Shown here: positions 8,495-16,156 of the stretch, in pieces
Numbering within the stretch: position 1 is the stretch's first letter
How the letters are laid out: every line of letters starts with the position of its first letter
Assembly (NCBI GenBank): GCA_035263705.1
Contig: DATFRA010000253.1
Location: 1 to 20,914, forward strand
DNA: 20,914 bases
Reading direction: 5' to 3'
DNA from: DASZHJ01 sp035263705
GTDB lineage: Bacteria > Pseudomonadota > Alphaproteobacteria > ATCC43930 > CGMCC-115725
Program-made: the position numbers and the translations under genes
Notes under the pieces: generated by a model
Database searches by the model: none
The model's input: only the letters and a program-made list of their open reading frames with translations
Told to the model about the DNA's origin: nothing

Positions 8495-9772
8495 TCACCC
8501 GCAGGTGAGGGAGCGGCCGTCGAGCCGGCAATGCTCGACCGGCTTGCCACGGTCATCGAACACCACCCCCAGCCAGGCGCCGGGGCCGGCGCGGTCCAGC
8601 ACCACGTAGCCGAAGGCCGAGCGGGTGGTGGCATGGACCACCGTGGCACCATTGATGATCTCGCCCGCGACCGGCTTCGGTACCATCGGCTCGAGATTGT
8701 CGCCGCTCACGCCGGCGACCAGTTGTGCCGGCCGCGCTGCGCCGAAATCCAGCGCCTGAAAGAAGTGGATGTGCCCGGACACGATCATGCTGACCGCCTC
8801 GGGCATCAAGGGGCCGAGCGCCTGCTGCTCGACGCGGTTGTCCACCGCGAGCTTGCCCATCTCGCCCCGCATGGCATTGAGAGGCCGGTGCGTCGCCAGC
8901 CATACCTCGGCCGGCATCCGGTCGCCGATTCCCGCGAACTGCCGCGCCAGTCTGTCCACGAGTGCGCCCGGATCGCGCTTGGGGTCGGGCGCGTTGGCGC
9001 CGTCCACCACAACCACGCCAAACTCGCCCAATCGAGCGAGGAAGCTTCCATTCAGATCGATGCAAGCCTCCTTGAGAGGCTCCGCATCGAGGAACCGCCA
9101 CCACCCCTCCCCAGCCCGCGCGCAATCCTCGTGGTTGCCGCGCGTCATGATCCAGGGCGCGACAGCGAAGAGCGGGCTCGCGGGCTTGAAGAAGTCCGCC
9201 GCCCAGGCATCCCACCCATAGCCCGACGGGCTGCCCTGGCAACCCGAATGGTCTGCGGGGCAGGCGGTCTCGCGGTAGTGGTAGTCGCCGACGTGAATGA
9301 CGAGGTCCGGCCGGCTCGACGCGGCGGACGCCGCCAAATGCGGGAACGGCCAGCCCTCTTCGCTGTTGCAGTCCTGGATCGGATCGCCCTCCTTGAGGCG
9401 GCAGCCCGTATCGCCAATGATCAGGATGCGGCTCGGATTGGGGCGCGGGATCGGCAAGGCCGCGCCCTCCAATGTGACGGCGACGGTGCCTGCGGGAATG
9501 ACGCGCTCGCAGCTTCGCACGGCGAATTGCGCTGGCGGCACGTTCGCCAATACCTGCTTCGGATCGGCGCGATCCATCATCGGTAACGCCACGCCGTCGA
9601 CCATGAGAGCCGGGCAGGAGTCGTCGTCGGTGATCGCCCGGGCGCTTGGACCTTCGGGCCCGAGTTGGACCCATCGATAGAGCGTCTTGGCCATTCCCTG
9701 ATGCGGCAAACCCAGCACCACCGCGACCGCCGCAATACTGAGTAGCACGCAAAACAAGAACCTCCGCAGCAT
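8495..9772 (-). CDS. Exported calcineurin-like metallophosphatase
   Basis: This 425-aa protein starts with MLRR, a hydrophobic segment (FLFCVLLSIAAVAVVLGL) and a polar stretch ending GMAK, a plausible Sec signal or membrane anchor, so it is probably periplasmic. All five metallophosphoesterase blocks are visible: IGDTG (Asp121), HVGDYHY (Asp163, His165), RGNHED (Asn213, His214), THRPL (His295) and SGHIHFF (His334, His336). They bind two metal ions and hydrolyse phosphoesters. The GDYHY and GHIHFF forms recall purple-acid-phosphatase-like members. At least eight Cys fit an oxidising compartment. The start at 9772 is fixed by GGAGG five bases upstream; a 13-residue longer reading from 9811 lacks this. 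It sits antisense between hyuA and hyuB, with its stop 10 bp from that of hyuA. The substrate is unknown. Confidence 0.87.
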   Translation of the reverse strand: MLRRFLFCVLLSIAAVAVVLGLPHQGMAKTLYRWVQLGPEGPSARAITDDDSCPALMVDGVALPMMDRADPKQVLANVPPAQFAVRSCERVIPAGTVAVTLEGAALPIPRPNPSRILIIGDTGCRLKEGDPIQDCNSEEGWPFPHLAASAASSRPDLVIHVGDYHYRETACPADHSGCQGSPSGYGWDAWAADFFKPASPLFAVAPWIMTRGNHEDCARAGEGWWRFLDAEPLKEACIDLNGSFLARLGEFGVVVVDGANAPDPKRDPGALVDRLARQFAGIGDRMPAEVWLATHRPLNAMRGEMGKLAVDNRVEQQALGPLMPEAVSMIVSGHIHFFQALDFGAARPAQLVAGVSGDNLEPMVPKPVAGEIINGATVVHATTRSAFGYVVLDRAGPGAWLGVVFDDRGKPVEHCRLDGRSLTCG

Positions 9773-9777
9773 GTCTT

Positions 9778-9782
9778 CCTCC
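9778..9782 (-). promoter_or_regulatory. Ribosome binding site deciding the metallophosphatase start
   Basis: GGAGG on the minus strand, five nucleotides before ATG 9772. It places the start directly before the signal-peptide-like segment and argues against the upstream in-frame ATG codons. Confidence 0.75.
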
Positions 9783-9931
9783 GAGAGCGATCCGGCTTCC
9801 ATCCCTACCATGGCGAATTAGGTCGTTGACGTTGCGAGATGATGACGCTGGCGCGCACTTGCGGCGTCCCAATTGACACCCGGCGTGCCGCCCCTTACCA
9901 GGAAATAGAGCCACCACACAGAGAAACACTT

Positions 9932-11692
9932 ATGGTTGCACGCCCCAATACCGCCCTCGCCCAGATCCATACGCAGATCATGTGGAGCCGGCTCATCGCC
10001 GTCGTCGAGGAGCAGGCGCAGACCATGATCCGCACGGCCTTCTCGACCTCGGTGCGCGAGGCGGGCGATCTCTCCGCCGGCGTCTTCGACCGCGAGGGCC
10101 GGATGCTGGCGCAGGCCGTCACGGGCACGCCGGGCCACGTCAATTCCATGGCGAATGCGGTGACGCATTTCCTCAAGGTGTATCCGCTCGAGAAAATGAA
10201 GCCGGGCGACCACTACATCACCAACGATCCCTGGCTAACCTCCGGGCATCTGCACGACATCACAGTGGTGACGCCGAGCTTCTACGAGGGGAAGCCGGTG
10301 GGGCTCTTCGCGTGCACCGTGCACGTCGTCGACATCGGCGGGCTTGGCATGGGGCCGGACGGGCGGCAGGTATTCGAGGAGGGTCTCGCGATCCCGATCA
10401 TGCCCTTGGCGCGCGAGGGCAAGATGAACGAGGACCTGCTGCAGATGGTGCGCGCCAACGTCCGCGAGCCGCTCCAGGTCGAGGGCGACATCTACGCGCT
10501 CTGCGCCTGCAATGAGGAGGGCTCGAAGCGCCTCGTCGAGATGATGGACGAGTTTGAGATCGTGGATCTCGACAATCTCGGCGAGACCATCGTCGAGGCC
10601 TCGCGCGAGGCGACGCTCGCCAAGATCCGCGCGCTACCCAAGGGCACGTACCGCAACAGCGTGCCGATGGACGGCTACGATAAGCCGCTCCAGCTCAACG
10701 CCGCGCTCACCATCTCCGACGACGGTATCCACGTCGATTTCGACGGCACGACGCCGGCCTCCGCATTTGGGATCAACGTCGTCTACAACTACACGCTGGC
10801 TTATACCGCCTTCGGGGTGAAATGCCTGGTGGCGCCGGAGGTGCCGAACAACGCGGGCTCGCTCGCGCCCATCACCATCAGCGCGCCCGAGGGGTGCGTC
10901 CTCAACGTGAAGCGGCCTTGGGCCGTGGCGGCGCGCCACACCGTGGGCCACATGCTCCCCGACGTCGTATTCGGCTGCCTGCATCAGGTGCTGCCGGGTG
11001 GTGTCCCCGCCGAAGGCGCATCGTCCCTCTGGAACCCGCAGATCTTCGGCGGTGGATCGCTGGTGGACGAGGTGGGCGACGGCACCGATGCGGGCTCGCT
11101 GCCGGAGTTCAGCAGCGTGATCTTCCATTGCGGCGGCGCGGGCGCCCGACCTGGCAAGGATGGGCTGAGCGTCACCGCCTTCCCCAGCGGCGTGCGCACC
11201 ATCCCGGTGGAAGCAACCGAGAGCATCGCGCCCGTGGTGTTCCGCCGCCGCGAGTTCCGCGAGAGCTCCGGTGGCGCCGGCAAGCAGCGCGGCGGCTTGG
11301 GTCAGGTGATCGAGCTCAGCGGCGCCGAGGGCACGCCGATCGCCCTCCTCTGCAATTTCGAGCGGGTTAAAAACCCCGCGCGCGGTCGAAACGGCGGCGG
11401 CAAGGGCGCCCCCGGCAGCGTCGAGCTCCTCTCGGGCAAGCCGATCCGCCCCAAGGGCCGCCAGACCGTGCCACCCAAGGACACGATCCGCCTAGGTCTC
11501 CCCGGCGGCGGCGGGTTCGGCAATCCGCGGGAGCGCGACCCCGCCCGCGTGCTCGACGACGTGCTCGACGGCCTGATTACGCGCGAGGAGGCCGCGCGCG
11601 ACTACGGGGTCGCGATCGACGCCAAGGGTCGCGTCGATGTCACGCGGACAAGAGAGCTTCGAGCGGCATCCCCCTCACCCAGCTCCGCCTAA
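9932..11692 (+). CDS. hyuB: Hydantoinase/oxoprolinase subunit B (N-methylhydantoinase B family)
   Basis: 586 aa from ATG 9932. Family landmarks are EEQAQTMIRTAFSTSVREAGDLSAGVFD (about 26-53), GDHYITNDPW (92-101) and the metal-site-like SGHLHDITVV (105-113). A long mid-region includes RHTVGHMLPDV, and a glycine-rich C-terminus holds GGAGKQRGG and GLPGGGGFGNP, typical of HyuB. It is the partner of HyuA in ATP-dependent cyclic-amide hydrolysis. An ATG at 9839 would add 31 residues unlike any family N-terminus, so 9932 is preferred; its ribosome site is weak (GAGAAA). Being separated from hyuA by an opposite-strand gene, it probably has its own promoter or a long shared transcript. Confidence in the family is very high and in the substrate low. 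Confidence 0.92.
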   Translation: MVARPNTALAQIHTQIMWSRLIAVVEEQAQTMIRTAFSTSVREAGDLSAGVFDREGRMLAQAVTGTPGHVNSMANAVTHFLKVYPLEKMKPGDHYITNDPWLTSGHLHDITVVTPSFYEGKPVGLFACTVHVVDIGGLGMGPDGRQVFEEGLAIPIMPLAREGKMNEDLLQMVRANVREPLQVEGDIYALCACNEEGSKRLVEMMDEFEIVDLDNLGETIVEASREATLAKIRALPKGTYRNSVPMDGYDKPLQLNAALTISDDGIHVDFDGTTPASAFGINVVYNYTLAYTAFGVKCLVAPEVPNNAGSLAPITISAPEGCVLNVKRPWAVAARHTVGHMLPDVVFGCLHQVLPGGVPAEGASSLWNPQIFGGGSLVDEVGDGTDAGSLPEFSSVIFHCGGAGARPGKDGLSVTAFPSGVRTIPVEATESIAPVVFRRREFRESSGGAGKQRGGLGQVIELSGAEGTPIALLCNFERVKNPARGRNGGGKGAPGSVELLSGKPIRPKGRQTVPPKDTIRLGLPGGGGFGNPRERDPARVLDDVLDGLITREEAARDYGVAIDAKGRVDVTRTRELRAASPSPSSA

Positions 11693-11844
11693 GTCCTCGC
11701 TTCGCTCCTCAAGCCTCCGTAAACCTGACCGCAGCACGACAGAGGATGGAGGAGTGCGGACTCATGGCAGCCAATCGGAAACCGCATTCGGCGTCGGTCG
11801 TTGCCTGACTATCATGATGCCGTGGCTTCGCACGCGGGGGCGCG

Positions 11845-12645
11845 ATGGGCATCTTGATGATCATGGGCAGCACGCCACGGCACGTTTACATGGCGCGTGC
11901 GGTGGCGGCGTCGGGGCGGCTCGAGGGGATCATCGTGGAGACGCGGGGATGGCGTCGCACCGGGGCGCCGGCAGGCGCACCGCCGCGCACGCTGGCGCTT
12001 TTCGAGCGGCATTATGCGGAGCGCGCCGCCGCGGAGGTGGGTTTTTTTGGCAGCGAGAGCGACGCGAGGCTGCCCGGCGTCGAGGCCGCCACCATTCCGC
12101 GCGAGGAGATGAACGGGCCCCGGTGCTGGGCGATCATCGACCGGATGAAGCCGGACCTGCTGCTGACCTACGGTATCGGCAAGCTGACGCAAGAGACGCT
12201 GGCGCATGCGCGCGGCCATCGCTGGAACATCCACGGCGGGCTCGTGCCCTTCTACAGGGGCGGCGGCCCGCATTTCTGGCCGAGCTATCTGCTGGAGCCG
12301 CAGATGACCGGCGTCACGATGCACGATTTGACCGACGCGATCGACGGCGGCGCCGTGGTGCATCAGTCCGTGGGCGCACTCGTCCGCGGCGACGGCATCA
12401 ACGAATTCTCCTGCCGCACCACCGCAGGCTTCGCTGCGGAACTCCCCGAGGTGCTCATCCGCGCCTTCGATGGCAGATTAAAGCCGCCGCAGCCGCAGAA
12501 GACTACCGGCCGGCTCTGGCGCAGCGTTGACTTCCGTCCGCAGCACCTGCACGCGATCTACGACGTCTACCAGAACCGCATCGTCGACCGATACCTCGAC
12601 GGCGAATTCCCCGGCCGTGAGCCGAGGACCGTGCGGCAGTTCTAA
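11845..12645 (+). CDS. Formyltransferase-fold protein (Formyl_trans_N), not a standard Fmt
   Basis: This 266-aa protein contains the N10-formyl-tetrahydrofolate transferase signature: RWNIHGGLVPFYRGGGPHFW (Asn128, His130) followed by MTGVTMHDLTDAIDGGAVV (Asp167). The Asn-His-Asp triad is intact and its spacing is within one residue of methionyl-tRNA formyltransferase as I recall it. It lacks the C-terminal tRNA-binding domain of Fmt, so it probably formylates, or hydrolyses formyl from, a small molecule such as an amino-sugar or amine. A G-rich stretch just before ATG 11845 can serve as ribosome site. It lies 152 bp after hyuB on the same strand and converges on the aldolase gene, 19 bp away. 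Its link to the hydantoinase genes is contextual only; a role in sugar-nucleotide formylation for the glycosyltransferase block is an alternative. Confidence 0.8.
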   Translation: MGILMIMGSTPRHVYMARAVAASGRLEGIIVETRGWRRTGAPAGAPPRTLALFERHYAERAAAEVGFFGSESDARLPGVEAATIPREEMNGPRCWAIIDRMKPDLLLTYGIGKLTQETLAHARGHRWNIHGGLVPFYRGGGPHFWPSYLLEPQMTGVTMHDLTDAIDGGAVVHQSVGALVRGDGINEFSCRTTAGFAAELPEVLIRAFDGRLKPPQPQKTTGRLWRSVDFRPQHLHAIYDVYQNRIVDRYLDGEFPGREPRTVRQF

Positions 12646-12664
12646 AAAGAAAAACGTAAACGCT

Positions 12665-13477
12665 TTAGTTTCTGCTTGTCCCCAAAATGCTGCGCGTGTC
12701 TTTCAAGAGAGCGGTGGCACCCTCGATCAGGAGACCCGTGTCCGCCGCCACGAGGGGCATGCGGGCGCCTTTGGCGACCCACTCCGGCACCTTGTCAGGC
12801 GGCACGACGATCCCCGTGCAGACTGCGATGCCTTTCGCTTTCGCCTTGGCGAGCACGGTGTCGAGGGCGCGCGCGACCTCCGGATGCGTCCAGTCCAACA
12901 GGTGGCCGAGCGAGCCCGAGAAGTCCGCGGGTCCGAGGCAGATCGCGTCGACGCCGTCGAGGGCCAGGATGCCGTCGAGCTCGTTGAGAAAGCGCGCATC
13001 CTCGATCTGCGGCACGATCACGAGCTCGTCGTTGGCCGTCGCCGCGTAGTCGCGGGCGCGGCGGTAGTAGTCGGAGGCACGGCGCGGCCCGAAGCCACGG
13101 GTGCCTGCGGGCGGATAGCGGCAGGCGGCGATCAGGCTCCGTGCTTCCTCCACGGTGCGCACCATCGGGCAAACCAGGCCATCGACGCCGGCGTCCAGTA
13201 ACTGCTTGATCGCGACGGCGTCGTTCCAGGGCACCCGGACCAGCAGCACCGTGTTGGCACTGCGGAAACCCGCGAGTGCCACCTGAATCTCGCTGACCGT
13301 CCACGGCGCGTGCTCGGCATCGACGATCACGTAGTCGAATCCCGAGCCCGCCATGATCTCGGCGACCGACAGCTCGGGGATGGTGAGCCAGGCGCCGATG
13401 ACCGTCTCGCCGGCCGCGAGACGCGCCTTGAATTTTCTGGCGCGGCTCGCGCCGCCGTCCCCTGCTCGACCGGACAT
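12665..13477 (-). CDS. HpcH/HpaI-family aldolase
   Basis: This 270-aa protein is of normal family length. It has FDYVIVDAEHAPW (48-59; His56 is the family catalytic base), LVRVPWND (79-86; Arg81 binds substrate carboxylate), YPPAGTRGFGP (121-131), PQIED (Glu159, metal) and LGPADFSGSLG (181-191; Asp185, metal). These mark class II metal-dependent pyruvate aldolases such as 4-hydroxy-2-oxo-heptanedioate aldolase, which cleave 2-keto-4-hydroxy acids to pyruvate (or oxaloacetate) and an aldehyde. It is cytoplasmic. ATG 13477 is preceded by GGTGGG. It converges with the formyltransferase gene. It could finish breakdown of a carbon skeleton released by the hydantoinase or lactonase genes (inference). 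The substrate is unassigned, and many paralogues occur in alphaproteobacteria. Confidence 0.9.
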   Translation of the reverse strand: MSGRAGDGGASRARKFKARLAAGETVIGAWLTIPELSVAEIMAGSGFDYVIVDAEHAPWTVSEIQVALAGFRSANTVLLVRVPWNDAVAIKQLLDAGVDGLVCPMVRTVEEARSLIAACRYPPAGTRGFGPRRASDYYRRARDYAATANDELVIVPQIEDARFLNELDGILALDGVDAICLGPADFSGSLGHLLDWTHPEVARALDTVLAKAKAKGIAVCTGIVVPPDKVPEWVAKGARMPLVAADTGLLIEGATALLKDTRSILGTSRN

Positions 13478-13806
13478 GTTGAACCCACCGTCTTGGCTGA
13501 GATCGGAAGCGCGATGAGCCTACGACATAGCTGCAGGGCCGGCCAATCGTGGGATGGCCGATGAGTGACGCAGGTGCTCGAGGCGGAGAGGGCACTTGGC
13601 CGCCGTCACATTATCGTTATTGCCCGCGACCCCCGGGAGCCCGAGGGTGCTCGACGCAGATCGAGCGACATAATCGTGGTGTGTCCGTCTCGAGCGGTGC
13701 GGCACTTCGGGGAACGCCGGGGTGCACTCGGACAGGGAAGTCAATGGAACGCGGCCGCAAGCCGGCGTATAGGTCTGATGCTACCGTTGCGCTTGAGGAG
13801 GCTCCG
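13478..13806. other. 329-bp spacer without a convincing gene
   Basis: It separates the leftward aldolase gene from the rightward small secreted-protein gene, so it should hold two divergent promoters. Frames open across it, but they only extend the downstream gene with sequence unlike a protein start. I found GC-rich short palindromes (GGCCGGCC near 13520; CCCCCGGG near 13630) and no -35/-10 pair I would defend. Confidence 0.5.
13795..13801 (+). promoter_or_regulatory. Strong ribosome binding site for the small secreted protein
   Basis: GAGGAGG lies five nucleotides before ATG 13807. It fixes the start immediately before the signal peptide and excludes the longer readings of the same frame. 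Confidence 0.8.
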
Positions 13807-14094
13807 ATGCGCACCCTCATTCTCGCCGCGAGCTTGTTGCTGGCGAGTTCTGTCGCGACCCCCGGCCACGCCCAAATGATGCAGCATGGGACATTTCACA
13901 ACGACGGCCGCTTTTTCCGGCATGACCACGACTTCTTCCGGCACCGCTTCTTCCGCGACCGGTTCTTCTTCTCCTTCGGCTTCCCGGGCGCCTTCTATCC
14001 GCCGGTTTACGCGCCCGCCTACTACTATCCGCCACCCTATTACTACTGCGGGTCCTACTACTACTATTACCCTTGCCCTTATCCGCCGTACTAG
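13807..14094 (+). CDS. Small secreted aromatic- and His-rich protein
   Basis: This 95-aa protein has MRTLILAASLLLASSVATPGHAQ at its N-terminus, a classic signal peptide with cleavage expected after AHA-like GHA (about residue 22). The mature part of about 73 residues is highly biased. First comes a His/Phe/Arg/Asp section with repeated FFRH and FFRD units (about 33-48), then FFFSFGFPGAFYPPVY, then a C-terminal half of Tyr/Pro clusters (YYYPPPYYYCG, YYYYYPCPYPPY) with two Cys. Small exported proteins with Tyr-Pro tails are common in alphaproteobacteria and mostly uncharacterised. I recognise no domain. It may be a surface or periplasmic structural protein or a metal binder through its six or so His; both are guesses. 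The excellent ribosome site and clean signal peptide make it a real gene. Confidence 0.8.
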   Translation: MRTLILAASLLLASSVATPGHAQMMQHGTFHNDGRFFRHDHDFFRHRFFRDRFFFSFGFPGAFYPPVYAPAYYYPPPYYYCGSYYYYYPCPYPPY

Positions 14095-14180
14095 GCGAGG
14101 CGGACGAATAGCGCCGGAGCGGGGGCGCCCGACGGAAATCCCGGCTATCCTGGTTTGATCCAGCCGGGAGGGTAACCGCA

Positions 14181-15077
14181 TTGGTGGAGGGCCCAGCAAA
14201 CGCCATGGTCCTCGGCACGGCGACGCCAGGTGGCGGCTTCCCGCTCTATGCCGCGGCGCTGATTGAAGCCGTGCGCGACGTCGACCCAGCGCTCATCATC
14301 GAGCCGCGCAACACCAAGGGCAGCACCGAGAACATGCCGCTGCTGCGCGCGGGCGTGCTCGACATCGCGCTGGTGCAGGGCGAGGTCGCGGGCGAGGCGC
14401 TCTCTGAGGCCGGCCGCGCCGCGGGTCCGCTTTGGGTCGTCGCCGCCATGTACGCGACGCCCGGCCTGTTCGTGACGCGTGCCGACAGTCCCTATCGCGC
14501 CGTCTCGGACCTGCGCGGCGCGCCTGTCGCGTTCGGCGCCCGTGGCTCCGGGCTCGTCTTGTTGGCGCGCGCGGTGCTCGACGGGCTTGGGCTCGATTGC
14601 GAGCGGGATTTCCGCGCCATCTACCTCGACCGCGCCGGCGACGGGCCGGCGATGGTGCTCGACGGCCGCGTCGCGGCGCTCTGGGGCGGCGGCAGCGGAT
14701 GGCCGGGGTTCACGGCGATCGCCGAGAGCGCCGCCGGTGCACGCTTCATCGCACCGAGTGCGGACGAGATCGGGCGCATCCGCGAAAAGCACCGGTTTCT
14801 GAAACCGCTGACCCTCGCCGCCGGCAGCTACAAAGGACAGGACGCACCCATCGCCTCCGTCGGCTCCTGGAGCCTGATCCTCGCCCGCGATTGCCTTGCC
14901 GACGCCCTCGCCTATCGGCTCGCCCGCGCGCTCCACCGCGCCGAGGCCGGGCTCGCGCGCCGTCTGGCGCAGGCCCGCGAGACCACCGCCGCCAACACGA
15001 TCACCGCCGCGCCGCAGGTCGAGTTCATCCATCCCGGCGTCCGGCGCTACCTTCGAGAGGTCAATCTTCTGAGTTGA
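14181..15077 (+). CDS. TAXI-type TRAP solute-binding protein lacking a signal peptide
   Basis: This 298-aa protein begins almost at once with the family's first conserved block (LGTATPGGGFPLYAAAL, 11-27), then RNTKGSTENMPLLRAGVLDIALVQGE (43-68), matching the TAXI pattern of a glycine/serine ligand loop followed by DIALVQ. WVVAAMYATPGLFVTRADSPYRAVSDLRG and later PAMVLDGRVAALW fit the second lobe. TAXI proteins normally bind organic acids in the periplasm and feed a TRAP permease. Here no hydrophobic leader exists: the frame upstream to TAG 14109 holds none. TTG 14181 follows GGGAGGG at good spacing; GTG 14184 and ATG 14205 are alternatives. No TRAP membrane subunits are in the window. It may be a cytoplasmic ligand sensor or a protein that has lost export. 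Confidence 0.82.
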   Translation: MVEGPANAMVLGTATPGGGFPLYAAALIEAVRDVDPALIIEPRNTKGSTENMPLLRAGVLDIALVQGEVAGEALSEAGRAAGPLWVVAAMYATPGLFVTRADSPYRAVSDLRGAPVAFGARGSGLVLLARAVLDGLGLDCERDFRAIYLDRAGDGPAMVLDGRVAALWGGGSGWPGFTAIAESAAGARFIAPSADEIGRIREKHRFLKPLTLAAGSYKGQDAPIASVGSWSLILARDCLADALAYRLARALHRAEAGLARRLAQARETTAANTITAAPQVEFIHPGVRRYLREVNLLS

Positions 15078-15110
15078 ATGCCGTGCGTCCTACGACTCAC
15101 TCGCTGCGCT

Positions 15111-15176
15111 CGCTTGCTCAGGATGAGGAAAATTGTGTTTGTACCAGAAAAGAAACGTCCTCATCCTGAGCAAGCG
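15111..15176. repeat. Inverted pair of palindromic intergenic repeat units (Rhizobiales-like)
   Basis: A perfect 19-bp inverted repeat, CGCTTGCTCAGGATGAGGA (15111-15129) and its reverse complement (15158-15176), flanks a 28-nt AT-rich centre. Similarity continues outward with a one-base gap (GCGCT/AGCGC). The CTCATCCTGAG core with GCGAAGCGC resembles short palindromic elements repeated between genes in Bradyrhizobium and relatives. It lies between the TAXI and SMP-30 genes and could fold into a hairpin that ends or attenuates transcription. Confidence 0.7.
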
Positions 15177-15238
15177 AAGCGCGTCGAGGAACGCTAGACC
15201 GACGTGCATTCCGCACATCTACGGCATTGGAGCTCCGC

Positions 15239-16150
15239 ATGTTCGCCGCACCGCCCGTCATCGAGACCACGGTGTTCGCGCGCATTCCCGAGCGGCTCTG
15301 GATCGATCGGCCCTCACACTGGGTCGAGTTCAACCAGATGGGACAGAAGACACCGACCTTCCTCGAGGGCCCGTCCTTCGACCGTGCGGGGAACCTCTGG
15401 GTCACCGACATTCCCTGGGGGCGCCTCTTCAAGATCGCGCCTGATGGAACCGTCACCGTGGCGCTCGAGTACGACGGAGAGCCCAACGGGCTCAAGTTCC
15501 ACAAGGACGGCCGCGCGTTCATTACCGACCACAAGAACGGCATCATGGTGTTCGATCCCAAGAGCGGGAAGATTGCGCCGTTGCGCGACCGCGGCGTGGT
15601 CGAGCGTTTCAAGGGCGTCAACGACCTGGTCTTCGCGTCCAACGGCGACATCTACTTCACCGATCAGGGCCAGACCGGGCAGCACGACCGTACCGGCCGG
15701 CTCTATCGGCTGAGGGCCAACGGCGCGCTCGAGTGCGTCCTCGATTGCATCCCGAGCCCGAACGGGCTCGTGCTCAACAAGGCCGAGACCGTGGTCTTCC
15801 TCTGCGTCACGCGCGACAACGCCATCTGGCGCGTGCCGTTGCTACCGGACGGCACCGCGACCAAGGTCGGCGTTTTCATTCAGATGTCGGGCGGCGTCGG
15901 ACCCGACGGCATGGCGATCGACGAGGCGGAGAACCTGATCGTCTGCCACATCGGGCTCGGCAGCCTCTGGGTGTTCAGCCCGCCGGGCGAGCCGCTCTAT
16001 CGGATCAAGTCCTGCACCGGGCTTGCGACCACGAACTGCGCCTTCGGCGGGCCGGAGCGCAAGACGCTCTTCATCACGGAGTCGCGCACCGGCACCGTGC
16101 TCCGCGCTGAGCTTCCGGTGCCGGGGCGGCTCCTGTTCTCGCACATGTGA
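15239..16150 (+). CDS. SMP-30/gluconolactonase/LRE family protein
   Basis: This 303-aa beta-propeller protein of usual family length has FLEGPSFD (Glu43), NLWVTDI, GEPNGLKF (Asn83), GVNDLVF (Asn128), YFTDQG, SPNGLVL (Asn175), GPDGMAID (Asp223) and CAFGGPERKTLFITES (267-282). In SMP-30 a Glu, an Asn and an Asp ligate one divalent metal and the enzyme opens sugar or other lactones; Glu43, Asn175 and Asp223 fit these roles. ATG 15239 is preceded by GGAG at six bases; a TTG four codons upstream is less likely. There is no signal peptide, so it is probably cytoplasmic. It follows the TAXI gene across the palindromic repeat and ends 6 bp from the convergent DUF1127 gene. The substrate is unknown. 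Confidence 0.9.
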   Translation: MFAAPPVIETTVFARIPERLWIDRPSHWVEFNQMGQKTPTFLEGPSFDRAGNLWVTDIPWGRLFKIAPDGTVTVALEYDGEPNGLKFHKDGRAFITDHKNGIMVFDPKSGKIAPLRDRGVVERFKGVNDLVFASNGDIYFTDQGQTGQHDRTGRLYRLRANGALECVLDCIPSPNGLVLNKAETVVFLCVTRDNAIWRVPLLPDGTATKVGVFIQMSGGVGPDGMAIDEAENLIVCHIGLGSLWVFSPPGEPLYRIKSCTGLATTNCAFGGPERKTLFITESRTGTVLRAELPVPGRLLFSHM

Positions 16151-16156
16151 CGAGGG

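Noticed and set aside
8495..8520. TCACC-CGCA-GGTGA hairpin at the hyuA/phosphatase convergence
   Set aside because: Only five base pairs, inside the phosphatase coding end, and no U-tract; too weak to call a terminator.
6388..8652. A 754-codon open frame on the minus strand opposite hyuA
   Set aside because: It is a shadow of the GC-rich coding strand; its translation is Asp/His/Arg/Gly-rich low-complexity sequence without domains, while hyuA has all family motifs.
8553..9929. A 458-codon minus-strand frame over the metallophosphatase gene
   Set aside because: Same strand but different frame, with Arg/Gly-rich translation; the metallophosphatase frame holds all five catalytic blocks.
11763..11807. 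A 14-codon micro-ORF after GGAGGAG between hyuB and the formyltransferase gene
   Set aside because: Too short, ordinary composition and no supporting structure; chance is sufficient.
13739..13775. GGAAC at 13746 as an EcfG-type stress promoter for the small secreted protein
   Set aside because: No CGTT-like -10 element occurs at the required 16-17 nt spacing.
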